IMG/VR virus record: IMGVR_UViG_3300006916_010289
Coordinates: 1-26,568 of that record
Reading direction: 5' to 3' (one strand)
Origin: a virus
Length of the DNA stretch: 26,568 nt
The position numbers and the translations under genes were made by a program. Positions 1-7,896 of this stretch are shown here, one piece after another (the stretch's first letter is position 1; every line of letters begins with the position of its first letter). The notes beneath the pieces are model-generated. The model saw only the letters and a program-made list of their open reading frames with translations. It searched no databases and had not been told where the DNA came from.

Positions 1-87
1 CATTTAATACACCCCCCACTCATCTTACGTTTGCAATATAATTGTGTTATACATATACACTGCTTAGTAATCTTCTATACTTCTTTG
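1..87. repeat. Left copy of an 87-bp exact inverted repeat
   Basis: Positions 1-87 are the exact reverse complement of 11402-11488; the match breaks at 88 versus 11401. It may extend left beyond the window. This copy contains the last seven codons and stop of the leftward gene ending at 64. It may be a true inverted repeat bounding an 11.3-kb segment or a contig-end assembly or amplification chimera. Confidence 0.95.
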
Positions 88-873
88 ACCCCAAGCTTGT
101 AGCATTGCATCTCTTCTTGGTTTCCAATTTTGTCTATTGGCGTGAGTAACAGCTACACCTATAATCTTTTCATATTCTACAGGTAGGTTCTGCTGTAGTT
201 TAGCAAGATAATCACCCCAGTGGTAGAATTTGCTAGCCCCTTGGTAATTCATATGCTCCCATTTTTTTTCGCTAAAGTTATACATATCACGGTAAAGTAA
301 GGGCTCTCTTGCGTGATAAACATCATTGTCATACTCTTCTTTGTGATAAGTCATAAACTTATACGGCACAAGATAACTTAAGCTCATATAGTTGCCTTTA
401 TTCTCTGCAACAACGTGCCTAAATGTATCTTGAACATCTTCGAAGTTTCGCTCATAGGTATACTTTGTTTGCCAATACCATAACAAATACTTCAACGTGC
501 TTGGTTTCCAAACTGATACGCCGATACCCGGCATAACATAAACAACAAATTTTGCTTCGTGCTGTGGGTTTATCAATGCACCCGGTGTTGGTGGCTTTAA
601 TTGACCACCGCTAAATTTAAATTCTGCAACTTCTAAAGCTACATTGCCAGTTTCACAAGCTCTTGCATCTAGCTTTACTTGTATAGAAGTATCGCCAATA
701 AAAGCATCTATACCTTTTACTCTGTCTAATGTATCACCTTTAAGAGTTGACTTATACTCGCCATCCATAATACCCATAGTGCACATTGTATCTATTACAG
801 CTTCACCTAAGTCACCTAAGACAAGTGATTTGTAAAATTCGTGTAGTGGTTTACCAGTTTCTTCATTTTCCAT
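64..873 (-). CDS. PD-(D/E)XK nuclease-like protein
   Basis: A 269-residue protein if started at the ATG at 873; an in-frame ATG at 894 is an alternative and lies closer to the -10 at 914-909. Near the N terminus it shows a Glu in a helix (GEAVIDT, E24), then GIDAF (D56) and IQVKLD (Q65, K67), the spacing of a PD-(D/E)XK fold with E...D...QxK. That fold is used by many restriction-like and recombination nucleases. The C-terminal 170 residues are not recognised. It is transcribed divergently from the glycosyltransferase at 924. Its last seven codons lie inside the inverted repeat, so the true C terminus is uncertain if the repeat is an assembly artefact. Nuclease activity is inferred from motif only. 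Confidence 0.6.
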   Translation of the reverse strand: MENEETGKPLHEFYKSLVLGDLGEAVIDTMCTMGIMDGEYKSTLKGDTLDRVKGIDAFIGDTSIQVKLDARACETGNVALEVAEFKFSGGQLKPPTPGALINPQHEAKFVVYVMPGIGVSVWKPSTLKYLLWYWQTKYTYERNFEDVQDTFRHVVAENKGNYMSLSYLVPYKFMTYHKEEYDNDVYHAREPLLYRDMYNFSEKKWEHMNYQGASKFYHWGDYLAKLQQNLPVEYEKIIGVAVTHANRQNWKPRRDAMLQAWGQRSIEDY

Positions 874-908
874 AATATTTACTTTAGCATACATTAGAAA
901 AAAAATCA

Positions 909-916
909 AGTATAGT
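909..916. promoter_or_regulatory. Overlapping divergent -10 boxes
   Basis: TATAGT at 911-916 (plus) and TATACT at 914-909 (minus) share four bases. The plus ATG at 924 lies 7 nt after its box, so that mRNA would be leaderless. Neither strand has a clear TTGACA. Confidence 0.45.
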
Positions 917-923
917 AATAAAT

Positions 924-1670
924 ATGGATATAGCAGTAGTGATACCAACTCTAAACGAAGAGCTGAATATCAGAAACACAATCAAGATGATGCCCTCGTT
1001 AGTCGATGAGATTATTGTCGTCGACAGTGGTTCAACAGACAGAACGCAAGCTATCTGTGAAGATATGGGTGTGCAGTTTTACTTTGCAAAGGATATTGAA
1101 CCCAGTCAAGGTCATCACTTAGGCAAAGGTGAGAACTTATGGAAGTCTCAATTTGTCACTGACTGTGACATCATTTGTTATATAGATGCTGACTTGTTTA
1201 CTATAAATCCGACTTATGTTGAAAGCTTGGTGAGTCCTTTAATGATTCAGCCTAAAACAAAATTTGTTAAAAGTTATTTCGATAGAAGTCATACGCCTTA
1301 CGGTGGTCGAGTAACTGAATTGACGGCTAAGCCTTTACTCAGTGTTTTCTATCCCGAGTTGACTCAGATACATCAGCCGCTCAGTGGTCAAGTTGCAGCA
1401 TATAGAGAAGTTCTACAGTATTTAAAATATCCAGTTGATTATGGTGTAGAGATTTCTCACTTGATTGACATCTACAAATCTTTCGGCATAGATTCTATTG
1501 AGCAAGTATTTTTAGGCAAGGTAGGTCATAGGAATAGAAACTTAGAAAGTTTGATACCTACGGCTGAAAGTGTCACAAACATAATTATGGACAAAGCATT
1601 CGAACACGGCTTAATTGAAACTAGATTTGTCACTGACATAATCTACAGAAGTCCTTCCATTAACATTTAA
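924..1670 (+). CDS. GT-A glycosyltransferase resembling glucosyl-3-phosphoglycerate synthase
   Basis: A 248-residue GT-A fold protein. It has the motif order of GpgS/MpgS-type enzymes: PTLNEE (8-13), VDSGSTD (33-39), GKGENLW (67-73), the metal-binding DAD (88-90), GGRVTEL (127-133), PLSG (152-155), YGVEI (173-177) and GHRNRNL (201-207). The known family moves glucose from a nucleotide sugar to 3-phosphoglycerate on the way to glucosylglycerate, a compatible solute and methylglucose polysaccharide precursor typical of mycobacteria and other Actinobacteria. The phage protein is shorter than the cellular enzymes, mainly at the ends. The acceptor could differ, for example a virion or DNA component. 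The family call is firm; the substrate is inference. Confidence 0.8.
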   Translation: MDIAVVIPTLNEELNIRNTIKMMPSLVDEIIVVDSGSTDRTQAICEDMGVQFYFAKDIEPSQGHHLGKGENLWKSQFVTDCDIICYIDADLFTINPTYVESLVSPLMIQPKTKFVKSYFDRSHTPYGGRVTELTAKPLLSVFYPELTQIHQPLSGQVAAYREVLQYLKYPVDYGVEISHLIDIYKSFGIDSIEQVFLGKVGHRNRNLESLIPTAESVTNIIMDKAFEHGLIETRFVTDIIYRSPSINI

Positions 1671-1718
1671 CATTCTGTTAACACACTTGGCGTTCCGAGA
1701 TGCTACAGTTAAGAACTT

Positions 1719-1877
1719 ATGAATTATTTAGAAATGATAGCGTATGGAACAGCCAGTAATAAAACTATAGAACAAATTACTTATGGCAAATCTAAGAGGT
1801 CGAAGAATCTTCGTAGTCTCGAACCCTTGAAATTGGGAGAACCTTTGTTTCATTTAACCGTAGACGACCTACCCTAA
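1719..1877 (+). CDS. Possible small ORF overlapping the convergent gene
   Basis: A 52-codon ATG-initiated frame in the gap after the glycosyltransferase. Its last 86 nt run antisense over the 3' end of the leftward gene ending at 1792. Only a weak purine-rich stretch precedes the ATG. The product is basic in the middle and unrecognised. It may be spurious. Confidence 0.25.
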   Translation: MNYLEMIAYGTASNKTIEQITYGKSKRSKNLRSLEPLKLGEPLFHLTVDDLP

Positions 1878-2382
1878 ACTTATAAATTCTTCTCGCTTTA
1901 TCTGCAATCATTTTATTTAACTTGTAGGTGTTTTTAAAGGCGATTGATTCATCATCTTTAGGAATAAGCAACCCAGTTGATTGAGTTTGCTTTCTTGCTG
2001 CAGGCAATTCTTTCCAGTCACCTTTTGTATATTGATGGTCAATAGTTTCTTTCAATAAAGGTAAATCAAATAGATGCACTTCATCGGCATTGATATCTAC
2101 AAACAAAACGAAATCTGCAATAGAAGTCATCAACCTAGATTCTTCATCATCTTCTATCAGTGGCAAGAATATCTTATCGTGTGGTTCCGGGTTACCAAGA
2201 ACTAAACAGTAATAAGGAATATTTTGTTTGTTCAATATAAATAAGTCCACCCCATCGTCGACTAACTTTGCACTAGAACCATAATCATAAGTTTCATAAC
2301 CAACTTGATATTTAAAAAATAGATAGCCTATCTCTGATAGCCAGTATTTATTTTTTCTTACTAAGAGTTCTGAATTTTCCAT
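1792..2382 (-). CDS. Hypothetical protein
   Basis: A 196-residue protein from the ATG at 2382, which lies inside the end of the upstream gene (22-nt overlap), implying translational coupling. The longer frame to 2418 would overlap more without a better ribosome site. Alternating hydrophobic strands and acidic turns in the first 120 residues suggest a compact alpha/beta domain; the C terminus is basic (ARRIYKFRVGRLRLNE). No family recognised. Confidence 0.75.
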   Translation of the reverse strand: MENSELLVRKNKYWLSEIGYLFFKYQVGYETYDYGSSAKLVDDGVDLFILNKQNIPYYCLVLGNPEPHDKIFLPLIEDDEESRLMTSIADFVLFVDINADEVHLFDLPLLKETIDHQYTKGDWKELPAARKQTQSTGLLIPKDDESIAFKNTYKLNKMIADKARRIYKFRVGRLRLNETKVLPISRVRDYEDSSTS

Positions 2383-2867
2383 CCACAAGATGATACCGCA
2401 GAAACGAAGTCTTGCCAAGTATCTTCAGAATCATCATCTTTTTGCGGCTGACCGAATTCAATCCATATTGCGAACAGGTCATCATACTCACTTGGGTTAA
2501 GTAAGAAACCTATAACATCTTCTATGTCTTGTAAAACATCTGTGTCTCTGAGAGCTACAACAAAAGAAGTGAGTTCTGTATATCTGTTTAAGACTTCTTC
2601 AAACTTTCCCATCAAAGATTTTTGAGCCCACTTTTTTTGCTGCGATAAAACTGCATCTATAGCAAGAAAGATTTGTTGACCAACAATATAAGAGGCTTCT
2701 TCAACTGGTGTTGATTCATCTACAAATTGTTCTTCTAAGATTGCGTAATAGTTTGATGGGTCAATAAAGTTCATTGGGCATTCTGATTGATGCTTAGACA
2801 CAGATAAGTTCACTGTGCAGAATTCGCACATTTGGTCGGGGCTAAATAACTCTTCCGGGTTAAACAT
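2361..2867 (-). CDS. Hypothetical protein with a C2HC zinc-finger-like N terminus
   Basis: A 168-residue protein from the ATG at 2867, which sits exactly 6 nt after a TATACT -10 box (2879-2874), the leaderless arrangement used elsewhere in this window. A longer frame to 2909 exists but would start upstream of that -10. Residues CEFC...HQSEC form a C-x2-C...H-x3-C zinc-knuckle-like pattern. The rest is acidic and probably helical. It is the first gene of a leftward pair, divergent from the main rightward operon. Function unknown. Confidence 0.7.
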   Translation of the reverse strand: MFNPEELFSPDQMCEFCTVNLSVSKHQSECPMNFIDPSNYYAILEEQFVDESTPVEEASYIVGQQIFLAIDAVLSQQKKWAQKSLMGKFEEVLNRYTELTSFVVALRDTDVLQDIEDVIGFLLNPSEYDDLFAIWIEFGQPQKDDDSEDTWQDFVSAVSSCGWKIQNS

Positions 2868-2902
2868 AGTCTTAGTATAATCGAAAAAATAATACATAAC
2901 AT

Positions 2903-2931
2903 TTGACAAAAAATATATATTGTATTAGAGT
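2903..2931 (+). promoter_or_regulatory. Sigma70-type promoter of the main rightward operon
   Basis: TTGACA (2903-2908), 17-nt spacer, TAGAGT (2926-2931). It precedes a strong AAAGGAGGT ribosome site and the GTG at 2962. Confidence 0.75.
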
Positions 2932-2961
2932 AGTAATAACTACAATAAAAGGAGGTATCCC

Positions 2962-3297
2962 GTGGATACTAATTTCGTGCCCCATAGGGTAGAAAGATTA
3001 CCCGAGAAAACTCGAGTAAAACCATCGTCTGCTGTATTTACTGCTGACGTTATAAGTATGATGCAACAAAATCCAAGTGATTGGTTCTGTGTATCAAAAG
3101 TAGAAGTGCCTAAAGATATAACTCGTAAACAGATGAATAGTCTGAGAGCAGGTTTATATTCAAAAGCACAATATAGAAAAATTCGATATAACCCATTAAT
3201 GGAATATACCGTAAGACTAGCTGAAGAAGATAATGGAAATTATTTATCTTTGTTTGTCCGACTACAAGGAAATGAATTCGATTTTCGTGGAAATTAA
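2962..3297 (+). CDS. Hypothetical protein, first gene of the replication/recombination operon
   Basis: A 111-residue protein starting at GTG, chosen because AAAGGAGGT lies just upstream and the promoter is only about 30 nt away. It is rich in basic residues between 60 and 85. No recognisable domain. It overlaps the next gene. Its position at the head of an operon with Rad52/ERF, SSB and an HTH replication protein suggests a nucleic-acid role, by context only. Confidence 0.8.
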   Translation: MDTNFVPHRVERLPEKTRVKPSSAVFTADVISMMQQNPSDWFCVSKVEVPKDITRKQMNSLRAGLYSKAQYRKIRYNPLMEYTVRLAEEDNGNYLSLFVRLQGNEFDFRGN

Positions 3298-3805
3298 TAG
3301 AGACAAGTTAGTTGAATTACTTCTACTTGCTAAGAATCAGAGAATTCAATATGGCGAGGAAGAAGAACTTGACCTTGACGAGTATGGAGGGATGACAGCT
3401 GAGGAATTAGTTTTACTCAGAGATGAAATCGATTTACTCACAAAAGATGCAAGAACATTAAAAAGATGGATTGATGACAGAATCAGAGGTCTTCTCACTA
3501 ATAAAGTTATGAGATTTGGTGAGAGAGTTTTCAGAGGTAGGAATGCTTCTAAACTTGTGCCTTATGATAGTGATAAGATAATTGACTTCCTCGGTGACGA
3601 TTGGAAGAAGGCTGTCCGTCCAGCTTTTAGGGTTACAGCAATAAAAGCAATTGCTGAAGAAAGAGGATTAGATTCAAAAGTTATAGTAGAATCTTTATTT
3701 GATAGAGTTGAGACTGAAAACTTAGAAGTCAATCCTCTAGACAGGAGTCCGAAGTTTATACAAGAAAAACTGTCAGACTCAGATAATATAATAGTAGACA
3801 TATAA
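3272..3805 (+). CDS. Hypothetical protein
   Basis: A 177-residue protein from the ATG at 3272; an in-frame ATG at 3233 gives a longer overlap with the previous gene. A helical, charged N-terminal half (residues about 30-75) is followed by a segment with GDDWKKAVRPAFRVTAIKAI. No family recognised. It sits directly upstream of the annealing protein with a 12-nt gap containing AGGAGA. Confidence 0.8.
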   Translation: MNSIFVEINRDKLVELLLLAKNQRIQYGEEEELDLDEYGGMTAEELVLLRDEIDLLTKDARTLKRWIDDRIRGLLTNKVMRFGERVFRGRNASKLVPYDSDKIIDFLGDDWKKAVRPAFRVTAIKAIAEERGLDSKVIVESLFDRVETENLEVNPLDRSPKFIQEKLSDSDNIIVDI

Positions 3806-3817
3806 ATAGGAGACAAT

Positions 3818-4252
3818 ATGAGTAAAGAGACAAAAGTCACTAGCTTGTTGAGACTTGCTAAGCAATTCCCACCACAGTTAGTGTCTACAATCAAAAAAGG
3901 CAACAGAGAAGAAGACTATATAAATCACTCTGTTATCGCACAAAGATTGCTACAGGTCGTCGGTCCATATGACTGGGACTTTACTGTAATCTATCAAGGT
4001 GATAACCCTATCGCTGTTAAAGGAACGCTTACCGTCGATATAGATGGCAAGACAGTTTCTATTGCAGGGGCAGGAACGCCACAAAACAATAAAGAAGATA
4101 TCGGTGAACAAATTAAAAAGATGGAATCTGATGCTTTTAAAAGAGCGGCTTCAAAAATTGGTGCAGGTCTACACTTGTGGGCTCAAGAACAATACTTCCT
4201 CTTCGCCAATCTACTCAATGAGTTAGAATTGAGCAAAGACGAGGTTAACTAA
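3818..4252 (+). CDS. Rad52/ERF-type single-strand annealing protein
   Basis: A 144-residue phage recombinase. Phage annealing proteins of the Rad52/ERF group bind single-stranded DNA and promote pairing of complementary strands during recombination-dependent replication. The diagnostic stretch is ESDAFKRAASKIGAGLHLW (residues 103-121), preceded by a beta-rich core (about 52-88) with a GAGTPQN turn. The start has AGGAGACAAT upstream. The stop overlaps the next ATG (TAATG). SSB and nuclease-like genes follow, so this looks like a recombination module. The exact subfamily (Rad52, ERF or RedB-like) cannot be fixed by eye. Confidence 0.8.
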   Translation: MSKETKVTSLLRLAKQFPPQLVSTIKKGNREEDYINHSVIAQRLLQVVGPYDWDFTVIYQGDNPIAVKGTLTVDIDGKTVSIAGAGTPQNNKEDIGEQIKKMESDAFKRAASKIGAGLHLWAQEQYFLFANLLNELELSKDEVN

Positions 4253-4956
4253 TGGACGACCTCGAAGAAGGTTTTGAGGTTAAAACAGGGTTTAGGTTTA
4301 TGGTTGTTCCCAAGTGGATTCTCGAAAGAGATTCTAAAGGGAACGCCTTAGGCTCTTCTGCAGTTCACGTTTACACAGCTTTAGTTAGTTACGCTAACAA
4401 AGACTTAAATTGTTTTCCAAGTCATTCAACATTGGCTGATTTGGTAGGCAAGAGTGTGAGCTCAGTAAGAAGAGCTTTAGACGAGCTTAAAGGATTCGGT
4501 GCCATTCAGTGGAAAGGTAGAGGAGATGGAGAACAACAAAGTTCTAATCTTTATTACTTACCACACGAACGTGGTGCAGAGTTTGAAGCCCCAGTAGAAG
4601 ACTATCAACAAGCTGAGACAGGTGATGGCTTTATGATACCGGAAGGTGTTCAGAAGAATCACAAAGATGAAGCATATGTTTTTGCTTTAGGTGAATTGTT
4701 TGGGCAACCCAAGACAAGTAAGCAGTGGGCAAGATACAGAAATGTAGCAAAAGAAATTGCACCACACGCAACCACACCTAAAGATGTCAAAATAGCCTTT
4801 GATAAGTATCCGAAGTTTATGCCAAAAGGAACAACTAGAACGTTGGAAGCCCTAGGCAAACACTTCCAAACTTTGATGCAGGTTGAGACTGACAAAACAG
4901 TTGACACTCTCAATAGACTTGAATCTTTGAAGTCAGAAAATATTGTGGAGTTTTAA
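4252..4956 (+). CDS. Helix-turn-helix replication initiator-like protein
   Basis: A 234-residue protein whose ATG overlaps the previous stop. Residues 36-84 form a winged HTH: an SAVHVYTALVSYAN helix, a CFPSHSTLADLVGKS turn and a VSSVRRALDELKGFG recognition helix, followed by a beta wing (IQWKGRGDGEQQSSNLYYL). This is the N-terminal arrangement of phage replisome organisers (DnaD/RepA-like). The C-terminal half is helical and ends in an acidic tail. Likely binds an origin; the origin itself is not identified. Confidence 0.7.
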   Translation: MDDLEEGFEVKTGFRFMVVPKWILERDSKGNALGSSAVHVYTALVSYANKDLNCFPSHSTLADLVGKSVSSVRRALDELKGFGAIQWKGRGDGEQQSSNLYYLPHERGAEFEAPVEDYQQAETGDGFMIPEGVQKNHKDEAYVFALGELFGQPKTSKQWARYRNVAKEIAPHATTPKDVKIAFDKYPKFMPKGTTRTLEALGKHFQTLMQVETDKTVDTLNRLESLKSENIVEF

Positions 4957-4977
4957 AGATGTCATCTCAAATTATGG

Positions 4978-4983
4978 TATAAT
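4978..4983 (+). promoter_or_regulatory. Extended -10 promoter inside the operon
   Basis: TGG-TATAAT, a perfect -10 hexamer with an upstream TGn, 8 nt before the ATG at 4992. No TTGACA. It would give an almost leaderless internal transcript. Confidence 0.5.
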
Positions 4984-4991
4984 AGTAAAAG

Positions 4992-5540
4992 ATGGCAGGA
5001 CAAATCACACCAAAAAATAATAACGCGTGGGACCCCGAAAATGAATCTTGGGACGAATACAAGGTTCGCAGAAGTGAGGGTAAGATGGGAACAGGTCAAC
5101 CAAATTCTCAAAAGAACGCTCGTGGTCTATGTCCAAATACAGACAAGCCTAAACGTGGTTGCGATTGTAGGACTTGTATAAATAGAAGGAATAGGTCTAA
5201 GGGAAGACGAAAGCAAAATATGGTTCGTAAAAAATTAGGTATTCCGGATAGAAAATTCCACGGTGCAGATGCACACGAGGAAAATTGGAGGTCTGCAGTT
5301 CGCATAGAAGTGAAAGCAGGTCAACAAGTAGGACCTATATCAACCCGGTTCAAGAAAGCAGAAGCCCAATCTTGGGAAAACGTTAAGAACATAGAGGGTG
5401 GTAAAGGTAAACCATTTATGATGGTGGCTATGCCCGACGGAGAGACTGACGGTATAGTTCTATTTCGACTTTCACAGTTGAAGGAAGTCGTTTTAGGTAT
5501 ATTAGAAAATTGGGAAAATCCCGAGGAAGATAAATATTAG
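4992..5540 (+). CDS. Cys-rich basic protein with a nuclease-like ExK motif
   Basis: A 182-residue protein. The N-terminal third carries four cysteines (C47, C57, C59, C62; KRGCDCRTCINRR) and a very basic stretch (64-81), likely nucleic-acid or zinc binding. Residues 91-110 contain GADAHEENW followed by RIEVKAG, a D...ExK pattern compatible with a PD-(D/E)XK nuclease or Holliday-junction resolvase-like fold. The C-terminal part is beta-rich. No ribosome site is visible; a TATAAT box lies 8 nt before the ATG. It sits between the HTH replication gene and SSB. Nuclease function is inference. Confidence 0.65.
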   Translation: MAGQITPKNNNAWDPENESWDEYKVRRSEGKMGTGQPNSQKNARGLCPNTDKPKRGCDCRTCINRRNRSKGRRKQNMVRKKLGIPDRKFHGADAHEENWRSAVRIEVKAGQQVGPISTRFKKAEAQSWENVKNIEGGKGKPFMMVAMPDGETDGIVLFRLSQLKEVVLGILENWENPEEDKY

Positions 5541-5548
5541 GAGATAAA

Positions 5549-6073
5549 ATGCCAGTAAGCGTAGTAACACTACAAGGAAATCTAACAAATGTCGAAATGA
5601 CAACAGGAAACACAGGTTCAGCCTTCACTAAAGCATCTTTAGCCGTAAGCGGTGGTAAAGATATGAATGGTGAAGACAAAGAAACATTGTGGTTCAATGT
5701 AAAGGCTTGGGGAGATTTAGCAGAAAATATTGCTGAGACTTTTCAAAATGCTCAAAACCAAGGTGAAAAATCCTTTAGAGCAATAGTAACAGGGAAAATA
5801 GTTCCCGAAGCATGGGAAGATGCAAACGGTAATAAGAGAACAACTACAACTGTATTTGTAGAAGATATAGGTGTATCTCTTAAGTATTCTAAAGTTGGTA
5901 GCATAAATAAATCTATGAACCCAATGAATAGTGCCAAAAGCTCTGCCGCTTTTTCACAAATGAAAAAAGGTAGCGACATACCGGCACCGGCACCAAAAGC
6001 AGAAGTAACTGCTGATGCTGCACCATCTGCACCAACTGCTAATGAAGACGGAGGAAGTGAGGTTCCATTTTAA
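5549..6073 (+). CDS. ssb: Single-stranded DNA-binding protein (SSB)
   Basis: A 174-residue protein with an N-terminal OB fold (about 1-113), including VTLQGNLT, TLWFNVKAWGDLAENI and FRAIVTGKIVPEAWEDANG, then a disordered Ala/Pro-rich linker and the acidic tip DGGSEVPF. That tip is the conserved partner-recruiting C terminus of bacterial SSBs. It coats single-stranded DNA at the replication fork and works with the annealing protein upstream. AGGAG precedes the ATG. Confidence 0.92.
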   Translation: MPVSVVTLQGNLTNVEMTTGNTGSAFTKASLAVSGGKDMNGEDKETLWFNVKAWGDLAENIAETFQNAQNQGEKSFRAIVTGKIVPEAWEDANGNKRTTTTVFVEDIGVSLKYSKVGSINKSMNPMNSAKSSAAFSQMKKGSDIPAPAPKAEVTADAAPSAPTANEDGGSEVPF

Positions 6074-6303
6074 TGGGATGGTTTAGAAAATTAGGTAAAA
6101 CAAATGATGCCCCAAAGCTAACTGCAATAGAGCAAGCTTGTGCTGATAAAGGTATTGATTTGGATAAGTTAATTAAGAAGAGCAAGGTTTCTGCAAACAC
6201 TGTAAGTAAATACAATGTTATGGATGCAAAGATTCCAACAGGGACGTTGAACAAGTTAGAAAAAGTGTTAGGCAAAGGTTCTTTAAGTAGTGCCTCAAAG
6301 TAA
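6073..6303 (+). CDS. Small helix-turn-helix protein
   Basis: A 76-residue basic protein whose ATG overlaps the SSB stop. Residues 29-68 (DLDKLIKKSKVSANTVSKYN, then PTGTLNKLEKVLG) look like a short XRE-type HTH. It is a probable DNA-binding regulator, coupled to SSB translation. Confidence 0.6.
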   Translation: MGWFRKLGKTNDAPKLTAIEQACADKGIDLDKLIKKSKVSANTVSKYNVMDAKIPTGTLNKLEKVLGKGSLSSASK

Positions 6304-6535
6304 TATCACTTTAGACGATTTGATGGGTGTCAATGAAGTGGCTACCTTTTTACAAGTAACGCCAAATTTGGTGTCAGCTTGGATTAAAAGAAATGTTATG
6401 CCACTTCCCGACACTACTTTAAATGCCGGGAGAACTCTAATTTGGACAAGACAAACAGTAGAAGACTGGGCAACAGCTACTGGTAAGATGCCTATGAGCA
6501 GAACACCAGTTTGGGTGAAGCCAAAGAAGGGATAA
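6290..6535 (+). CDS. MerR/excisionase-like HTH protein
   Basis: An 81-residue protein starting at GTG, 14 nt inside the previous gene. Residues about 12-58 (GVNEVATFLQVTPNLVSAWI, then LIWTRQTVEDWA) fit the winged HTH of excisionase and MerR-like small phage proteins. No integrase is in the window, so an excision role is not supported. Confidence 0.6.
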   Translation: MPQSNITLDDLMGVNEVATFLQVTPNLVSAWIKRNVMPLPDTTLNAGRTLIWTRQTVEDWATATGKMPMSRTPVWVKPKKG

Positions 6536-6536
6536 G

Positions 6537-7031
6537 ATGGATAAACGAACAATTATTAACCCCGGAGCTTACTCAATCTTTATCAGACAGATGGTAAGAG
6601 ACGATGGATTGTCAATTAATGAAATAAACAGAGGTATCGGTTGGAATGATTACTATGCCAACACACTTCTGAAAGACAATAAAATGCCTACATTCAACAA
6701 CTGTCTTAAAGCAGAGGCATATTTTAAAGAATACTTTATGCGAAGTAATAAATTTAAAAGACATTTAAGAAAAACTATACAAGTTTACGAACCAATTGAT
6801 GTTATTGATTGGCTCGAATCAGAATGTGACGACCAAGACTTATGGCTAGCAGGTATGAGTCAAGACAAAGGCAACTTTCTTAAATCCGATATGGCATCTC
6901 TCGAAACAGGAGAGATTCTTTTTAAGAAGTTAATGCTATTTACAATAAATATAGATAGATATGAAGATTCACCAATAGGTGATTACATTGGATTATCAAT
7001 GGAAGAATATGAAAGAGGTGAAGTAGGATGA
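6537..7031 (+). CDS. Hypothetical protein, possible HTH N terminus
   Basis: A 164-residue acidic protein starting one base after the preceding stop. The first 55 residues (SIFIRQMVRDDGLSINEINR, then WNDYYANTLLKDNKMPTF) resemble the helical layout of an XRE domain. The C-terminal half is unrecognised. It overlaps the ParB-like gene by 4 nt. Confidence 0.7.
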   Translation: MDKRTIINPGAYSIFIRQMVRDDGLSINEINRGIGWNDYYANTLLKDNKMPTFNNCLKAEAYFKEYFMRSNKFKRHLRKTIQVYEPIDVIDWLESECDDQDLWLAGMSQDKGNFLKSDMASLETGEILFKKLMLFTINIDRYEDSPIGDYIGLSMEEYERGEVG

Positions 7032-7672
7032 GCGAAGACAAAGTAGGCATTCAATTTACAAAACTTTCTGAGATTGCTGAGGCAGACGTAAATCCAAAAG
7101 ACCACGACATAGGTGCAATACACGAATCTATGAACAGGTTTGGTTTTACCTCACCACTACTTATGAATGAAGCTACAGGGAAACTTGTTGCAGGTCACGG
7201 TAGAGTGGAAGCCTTAACTCAGAAAAAACAATTTAACGAAGACCCCCCAGCAAATATAAATGTTGATGAAGACGGAGACTGGTTGATACCAATTATCCGT
7301 GGTGTCTCATTCAAAGATGAGAACGAAGCTCAAGCATACTTGTTAGCAGATAACAGATTAGTAGAGCTTGGTGGTTGGAATACAAATGTTCTTTTAGAAG
7401 AACTTGAAAAATTAGCAGAGGCAACTGACTTGAGTGGAACTGGTTTCGACCAAGCTGACATTCAGCAAATGTATGACGATATGGAAGCGTCAATAGACGA
7501 AGGTGAAGATAAAGGGTTGCCAATGGGTAAACCATCTTATGAGATAGTGTTTGACGATGAAACTCAACAAGCACAGTTTTATTCTTTCGTTAGATGGCTT
7601 CAAGATAATTATGATGGTGAAACAATCGGAGAAAGATTTTTTCAGCACATAGAAATGTGTATGGGGGAATAA
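7028..7672 (+). CDS. ParB-like nuclease-domain protein
   Basis: A 214-residue protein. The ParB/sulfiredoxin-like N-terminal domain spans about 8-120, with SPLLMNEATGKLVAGHGRVE (the GHGR box at 56-59) and QAYLLADNRLVELGGW. Phage members are usually not partition proteins; some act as nucleases or ATPases, and others pair with PAPS-reductase-like proteins. This one lies two genes upstream of such a protein, and a second ParB-like gene lies downstream. Confidence 0.8.
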   Translation: MSEDKVGIQFTKLSEIAEADVNPKDHDIGAIHESMNRFGFTSPLLMNEATGKLVAGHGRVEALTQKKQFNEDPPANINVDEDGDWLIPIIRGVSFKDENEAQAYLLADNRLVELGGWNTNVLLEELEKLAEATDLSGTGFDQADIQQMYDDMEASIDEGEDKGLPMGKPSYEIVFDDETQQAQFYSFVRWLQDNYDGETIGERFFQHIEMCMGE

Positions 7673-7896
7673 TGAGTGATTTTGAATATCAATTATTAGA
7701 TAAAGAAAAAAAATTAGAAATCTTAGACAGACAACTTCTAGAGATGGAAGTGCAGAGATTTAGTCTTGAGATGTCTGAGCCTAGTAGATTACAAGGTGAA
7801 CCACAGCAATATACCCAATGGCAAGCAGCAATGTTACAGTTTGATACAGGTATAGACAAGTTACGTAAAGCTAAGTTAAAAACGGAAAATGGCTAG
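7672..7896 (+). CDS. Small coiled-coil protein
   Basis: A 74-residue protein from the ATG at 7672, which overlaps the preceding stop (TAATG). Heptad-like charged helices (LLDKEKKLEILDRQLLEMEV) suggest a coiled coil. It overlaps the PAPS-reductase-like gene by 8 nt. Possibly an adaptor in the ParB/PAPSR cassette; function unknown. Confidence 0.65.
   Translation: MSDFEYQLLDKEKKLEILDRQLLEMEVQRFSLEMSEPSRLQGEPQQYTQWQAAMLQFDTGIDKLRKAKLKTENG

Noticed and set aside
3562-3903. Leftward ORF of 113 codons
   Set aside because: Shadow of the rightward operon across a gene boundary, without a start signal.
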